This document shows, in pieces, positions 61,379-64,000 of a DNA stretch of 64,000 bases; position 1 is the stretch's first letter, and each line of letters opens with the position of its first letter. The position numbers and the translations under genes are program-made. The stretch spans positions 1 to 64,000 of the forward strand of contig NZ_MUYT01000009.1 in NCBI RefSeq assembly GCF_002014765.1, given 5' to 3'. This DNA is from Lwoffella lincolnii (lineage in GTDB: Bacteria; Pseudomonadota; Gammaproteobacteria; Pseudomonadales; Moraxellaceae). The notes under the pieces were generated by a model, which did not search any database, was not told where the DNA came from, and worked only from the letters and a program-made list of their open reading frames with translations.

Positions 61379-62368
61379 TTATTTTTCGGCAAGCCAAGCG
61401 TCCAAAATCTCTTGATATGGTTTGATAAACTGCTCTTCGGCGATTTTGCCTTGCTTGATTGCCAATTGGGTGCGTTCTTCTCTGTCATATTCAATTTTGG
61501 TTAATGAATAATCTTGATAGGTTAGGCTTGGCTGATAAATCTGACCTGCCACAGAATTGGCGTTATAAATCTCTGGGCGGTAGATTTTTTGGAATGCTTC
61601 CATGGTGGCGATGGTGCTGATGAGTTCTAAATTGGTGTAATCGTTCAACAAATCAGCATTTTCATCAAAATAAAACGCATAAGGGGCAACCGATTTTGGG
61701 GGCATAAAATAACGCACTTTTAAGCCCATCTTGGCAAAATACTCATCGGTCAATGAATAATCATTTTGCACATATTCCACGCCCAAAATCGGATGCGTGT
61801 TGGTGGTTCTGTGATAAGTGCGAGTGGTCGCCACGCTTAGGCACAGTACGGGTGGTTTTTTGGATTGGGTCTTGTACTCTTCGGATGCCACCATGAATTT
61901 GAACAATTTGCCATGCAAATCGCCATAACCCTCAGGCACACTAAATTCAGCCTTATCCTTGTTATATTCACGAAGCAATACGCTAAAATCATAATCACGA
62001 ACAAATGATGAAAAGCTGTTGCCAATGATGCCAGGGGTGGTTTTGCCTGTTTTGTGGTCAACCACAGATGTTTTTAGCCATTCTAATCCTGAGAAAAATT
62101 CGCCCTTACCTGCCACATCAACATCAATAGACACAATGTCAATGAGCACTGAATAACGGTCATTTGTCGGATTGTCCCAATGTGCCAAATCATTAAAACG
62201 GTTGTTAATCATTTTGATGGCATTTTGTAGGTTTTCTTTGCGATTTTCACCACGAGCAAGGTTGGCAAAGTTGGTGGTCAAACGGGTGCTGGTTGCTGGT
62301 TGGTAATTTTCATCAAACACATGACTTTTGATGGAATATTGAAAGGTGTTGCTGTGAATGTTGGTCAT
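61379..62368 (-). CDS. mesX: DUF1852 protein (MesX), MesD partner
   Basis: 329-residue protein with the DUF1852 pattern (SRLTTNFANLARGENRKENLQ-like region, then SVATTRTYHRTTNTHPILG and YAFYFDENADLLNDYTNLELIS). MesX is required with MesD for methionine synthesis in Acinetobacter and appears to be needed for an oxygen-dependent step. No signal peptide. Ends 92 bp before mesD; ATG 62368 is preferred over an in-frame ATG 15 bp upstream. Confidence 0.88.
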   Translation of the reverse strand: MTNIHSNTFQYSIKSHVFDENYQPATSTRLTTNFANLARGENRKENLQNAIKMINNRFNDLAHWDNPTNDRYSVLIDIVSIDVDVAGKGEFFSGLEWLKTSVVDHKTGKTTPGIIGNSFSSFVRDYDFSVLLREYNKDKAEFSVPEGYGDLHGKLFKFMVASEEYKTQSKKPPVLCLSVATTRTYHRTTNTHPILGVEYVQNDYSLTDEYFAKMGLKVRYFMPPKSVAPYAFYFDENADLLNDYTNLELISTIATMEAFQKIYRPEIYNANSVAGQIYQPSLTYQDYSLTKIEYDREERTQLAIKQGKIAEEQFIKPYQEILDAWLAEK

Positions 62369-62643
62369 GATAAAGTCTCCCAAACTTTTGGTTGTTTTTA
62401 GTTAAGCAGATAAGCGTTTAGTGAATGAAAAGTGAATGAAATAAGCAAGTAGGGATACTTTAACCGATTTTTTACATGAATAAAAATGATTTAAAATCAT
62501 ATTAAGATGAATAAAATTCATGATATATGAGAAATGGGTCGTTTAGGGACACACGTTAACATCATCTGCTTGGCATTTTTTAATCCATGCGGTCATCTTA
62601 TTAGCCGATACTGAATAAGGTTGGGTGATTGTTGCCTTATTGA

Positions 62644-63798
62644 TTATTGATTGTCAGCATAGATGGCCGCTTGTAGCCAAATGTTGGCTTGAATGTAGTC
62701 ATGAACGGCGATGGCATCAGTCTTAGCGGTTTTTGGTGTTGCCATACGCACCACAAAAGGTTGGCTGTCTGGCTCACGCAATATCACCACGTCAAACAAA
62801 GTTACCGTAATGTCAAAAAATGCACTGTCTTGCTTGCCAAGCACTTGTCCTTGACACCAAGCTTCATCTTCTTGTCCTAAGGTATCACCAAATAAATACG
62901 CACACATATGCCCCAAGTTAATCTCAATGGGGGCAAGCGTGTCCGTGTTATCGTCAGGTTGCCATTGGCGGATTAACTCGTCTATGTTGTTAGGTGTTTG
63001 TCCGCCATGGTTTGCCACGATGTCATTAAAGGCACGGTGATAACGAATGGCTTTGGGGTCATCAACGATGATGACTTCATCTTGCTTGCTTATGGTGATG
63101 TGGTAAGCCCATGCACTTAGGTTGACAAAATAGCTGGTGTCTTCTCGATATAAGTCGGCATTGATGGCATGCAGTTGGTCATGGGCATAAATGATGGTGT
63201 CATCAGCACGCAGACACAATATCGCATCTAGCTGGCTGTCGTTGATGATGATGTGTTCGATGTGGCATTGCAGACCGTATGGGCTGTTGACACAAGGAAA
63301 GGCGTTAACTAAGTCAGTGGGTTTGCCGTTGTTTAATTTTAATATTTGATTGACATGCACAGGTTGGTTGCCACTGATTAACAGATATGGGCTTGTTTTT
63401 GGGTTGGGGGATTGTGTGTTTAACCCCAGTGGTAAGGTGGCGGTGTCAATCATGGCTTGTAGCCAGTCAGAGACTTGGGCAGAGATGTTTTTTTGGTCTT
63501 TGGTTTTAGACGTTTGGGCATGGGTGGCTGGCGTGTTGTTTGGTAAATTGACTGATGAATCGCTTAATGAGCGGTCGACTGCATCAGTTAAAATGCCCCA
63601 ATGTTGGGCGTGTCCTGCGTATTGTTCGCTGTTGATGGGGATTTTTTTTGGGGGTTGATGACTGTGATTGCTTTTATCTTGATGATTGCTTTGATGTTGA
63701 TAACGCATGGTCATGGTGTTTGGCTTCGCTTGTTGTTTGCAGTTGTTTGTGAAAATGTTGTTTATGTGTTGTGAATTAGCAGAGTTAGCATACACCAT
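62644..63798 (-). CDS. uncharacterised protein
   Basis: 384 residues, no signal peptide or membrane segment. The first ~110 residues are His/Gln/Asn-rich and look disordered. The rest contains YLLISGNQPVHVNQILKLNNG, a segment around HIEHIIINDSQLDAILCLRADDTIIYAHD, and a C-terminal part LFDVVILREPDSQPFVVRMATPKTAKTDA with alternating hydrophobic strands. I recognise no family. It lies upstream of mesX but 275 bp away, so an operon is doubtful. The start could also be the ATG at codon 29 or 31. Confidence 0.65.
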   Translation of the reverse strand: MVYANSANSQHINNIFTNNCKQQAKPNTMTMRYQHQSNHQDKSNHSHQPPKKIPINSEQYAGHAQHWGILTDAVDRSLSDSSVNLPNNTPATHAQTSKTKDQKNISAQVSDWLQAMIDTATLPLGLNTQSPNPKTSPYLLISGNQPVHVNQILKLNNGKPTDLVNAFPCVNSPYGLQCHIEHIIINDSQLDAILCLRADDTIIYAHDQLHAINADLYREDTSYFVNLSAWAYHITISKQDEVIIVDDPKAIRYHRAFNDIVANHGGQTPNNIDELIRQWQPDDNTDTLAPIEINLGHMCAYLFGDTLGQEDEAWCQGQVLGKQDSAFFDITVTLFDVVILREPDSQPFVVRMATPKTAKTDAIAVHDYIQANIWLQAAIYADNQ

Positions 63799-64000
63799 TT
63801 ACCATCAGACGCAAGCATTAAGCGGATAAATCATGACATTTAAAGTCAGTTGTGGGTGAGATGCCAGATTTTTTGTTTTTTTTTCATAAAATTTGCTTTT
63901 TTTCATAAAAATTGTCGTCAAACACTGGCTAATCACAGAATTAATTGGCATTAAAGGGGGTATTTGTGTCAAACTAACCCTCTTTTAATCATGATTTTTA

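Overview
The window looks like the chromosome of a member of the Moraxellaceae (Moraxella/Psychrobacter/Acinetobacter relatives). Supporting signs are a gspN-gspC-gspD cluster detached from the rest of the type II secretion genes, a degenerate FimX, a tyrosine-catabolism locus with a VOC protein where homogentisate dioxygenase should be, a MesX-MesD methionine synthase pair, a short-form HisG and moderate GC. Species cannot be fixed from the sequence alone. Most of the window is ordinary housekeeping chromosome with few mobile elements and no CRISPR array, prophage or rRNA.

Layout. 1-1.2 kb: an IS110-family insertion sequence with a possible bridge-RNA leader. 1.4-8.5 kb: H-NS-like silencer, gspN-C-D, TatD nuclease, TcdA. 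8.6-15.2 kb: EF-P and its lysylation enzyme EpmB (divergent), an uncharacterised FimX neighbour, FimX, a lipoprotein cytochrome c. 15.4-20.5 kb: MoxR, DUF58 and transglutaminase genes, then an AlkA-type glycosylase. 20.6-26.8 kb: tyrosine breakdown (hpd, VOC protein, fahA, nhaC, maiA) with a divergent LysR regulator. 26.9-33.5 kb: rsmI, yraN, ibaG-murA-hisG, pnuC with a NadR-like kinase, a PspC protein. 34-37 kb: tRNA-Asn, rpoZ, gmk, acpP, a BON/LysM protein and a DUF4124 protein. 37.6-41.7 kb: ilvI-ilvH-(AT-rich orphan)-ilvC. 42.7-44.4 kb: etfB-etfA. 44.5-49.6 kb: an RNA methyltransferase, trpG, trpE, a broken toxin-antitoxin pair, trpR, queE. 49.6-50.0 kb: a non-coding IS200/IS605-like end resembling a TnpB guide RNA scaffold. 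50-54 kb: dapD, a lipase-like hydrolase, lipA, a membrane-anchored BLUF protein. 54.5-64 kb: acnB, oxyR, a LOG-family gene, rpmE2, then flavin reductase, mesD, mesX and an unknown protein.

Functional links. The hpd operon appears to be a whole route from 4-hydroxyphenylpyruvate to fumarate and acetoacetate only if the VOC protein opens the homogentisate ring. trpR is preceded by a perfect 24-bp palindrome placed on its promoter, and trpE by a diverged version of the same site, so a small TrpR regulon can be read from the sequence. pnuC and the NadR-like gene form a nicotinamide riboside uptake and phosphorylation unit in which the adenylyltransferase half has lost its signature motifs. mesX, mesD and a flavin reductase form an apparent oxygen-dependent methionine synthesis unit.

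A window-wide feature is the abundance of short perfect tandem duplications (6-23 bp) in intergenic DNA and in the tails or loops of proteins (GspN, GspD, YraN, NadR, the hydrolase), including a duplication straddling the murA stop codon. These look like replication-slippage products.
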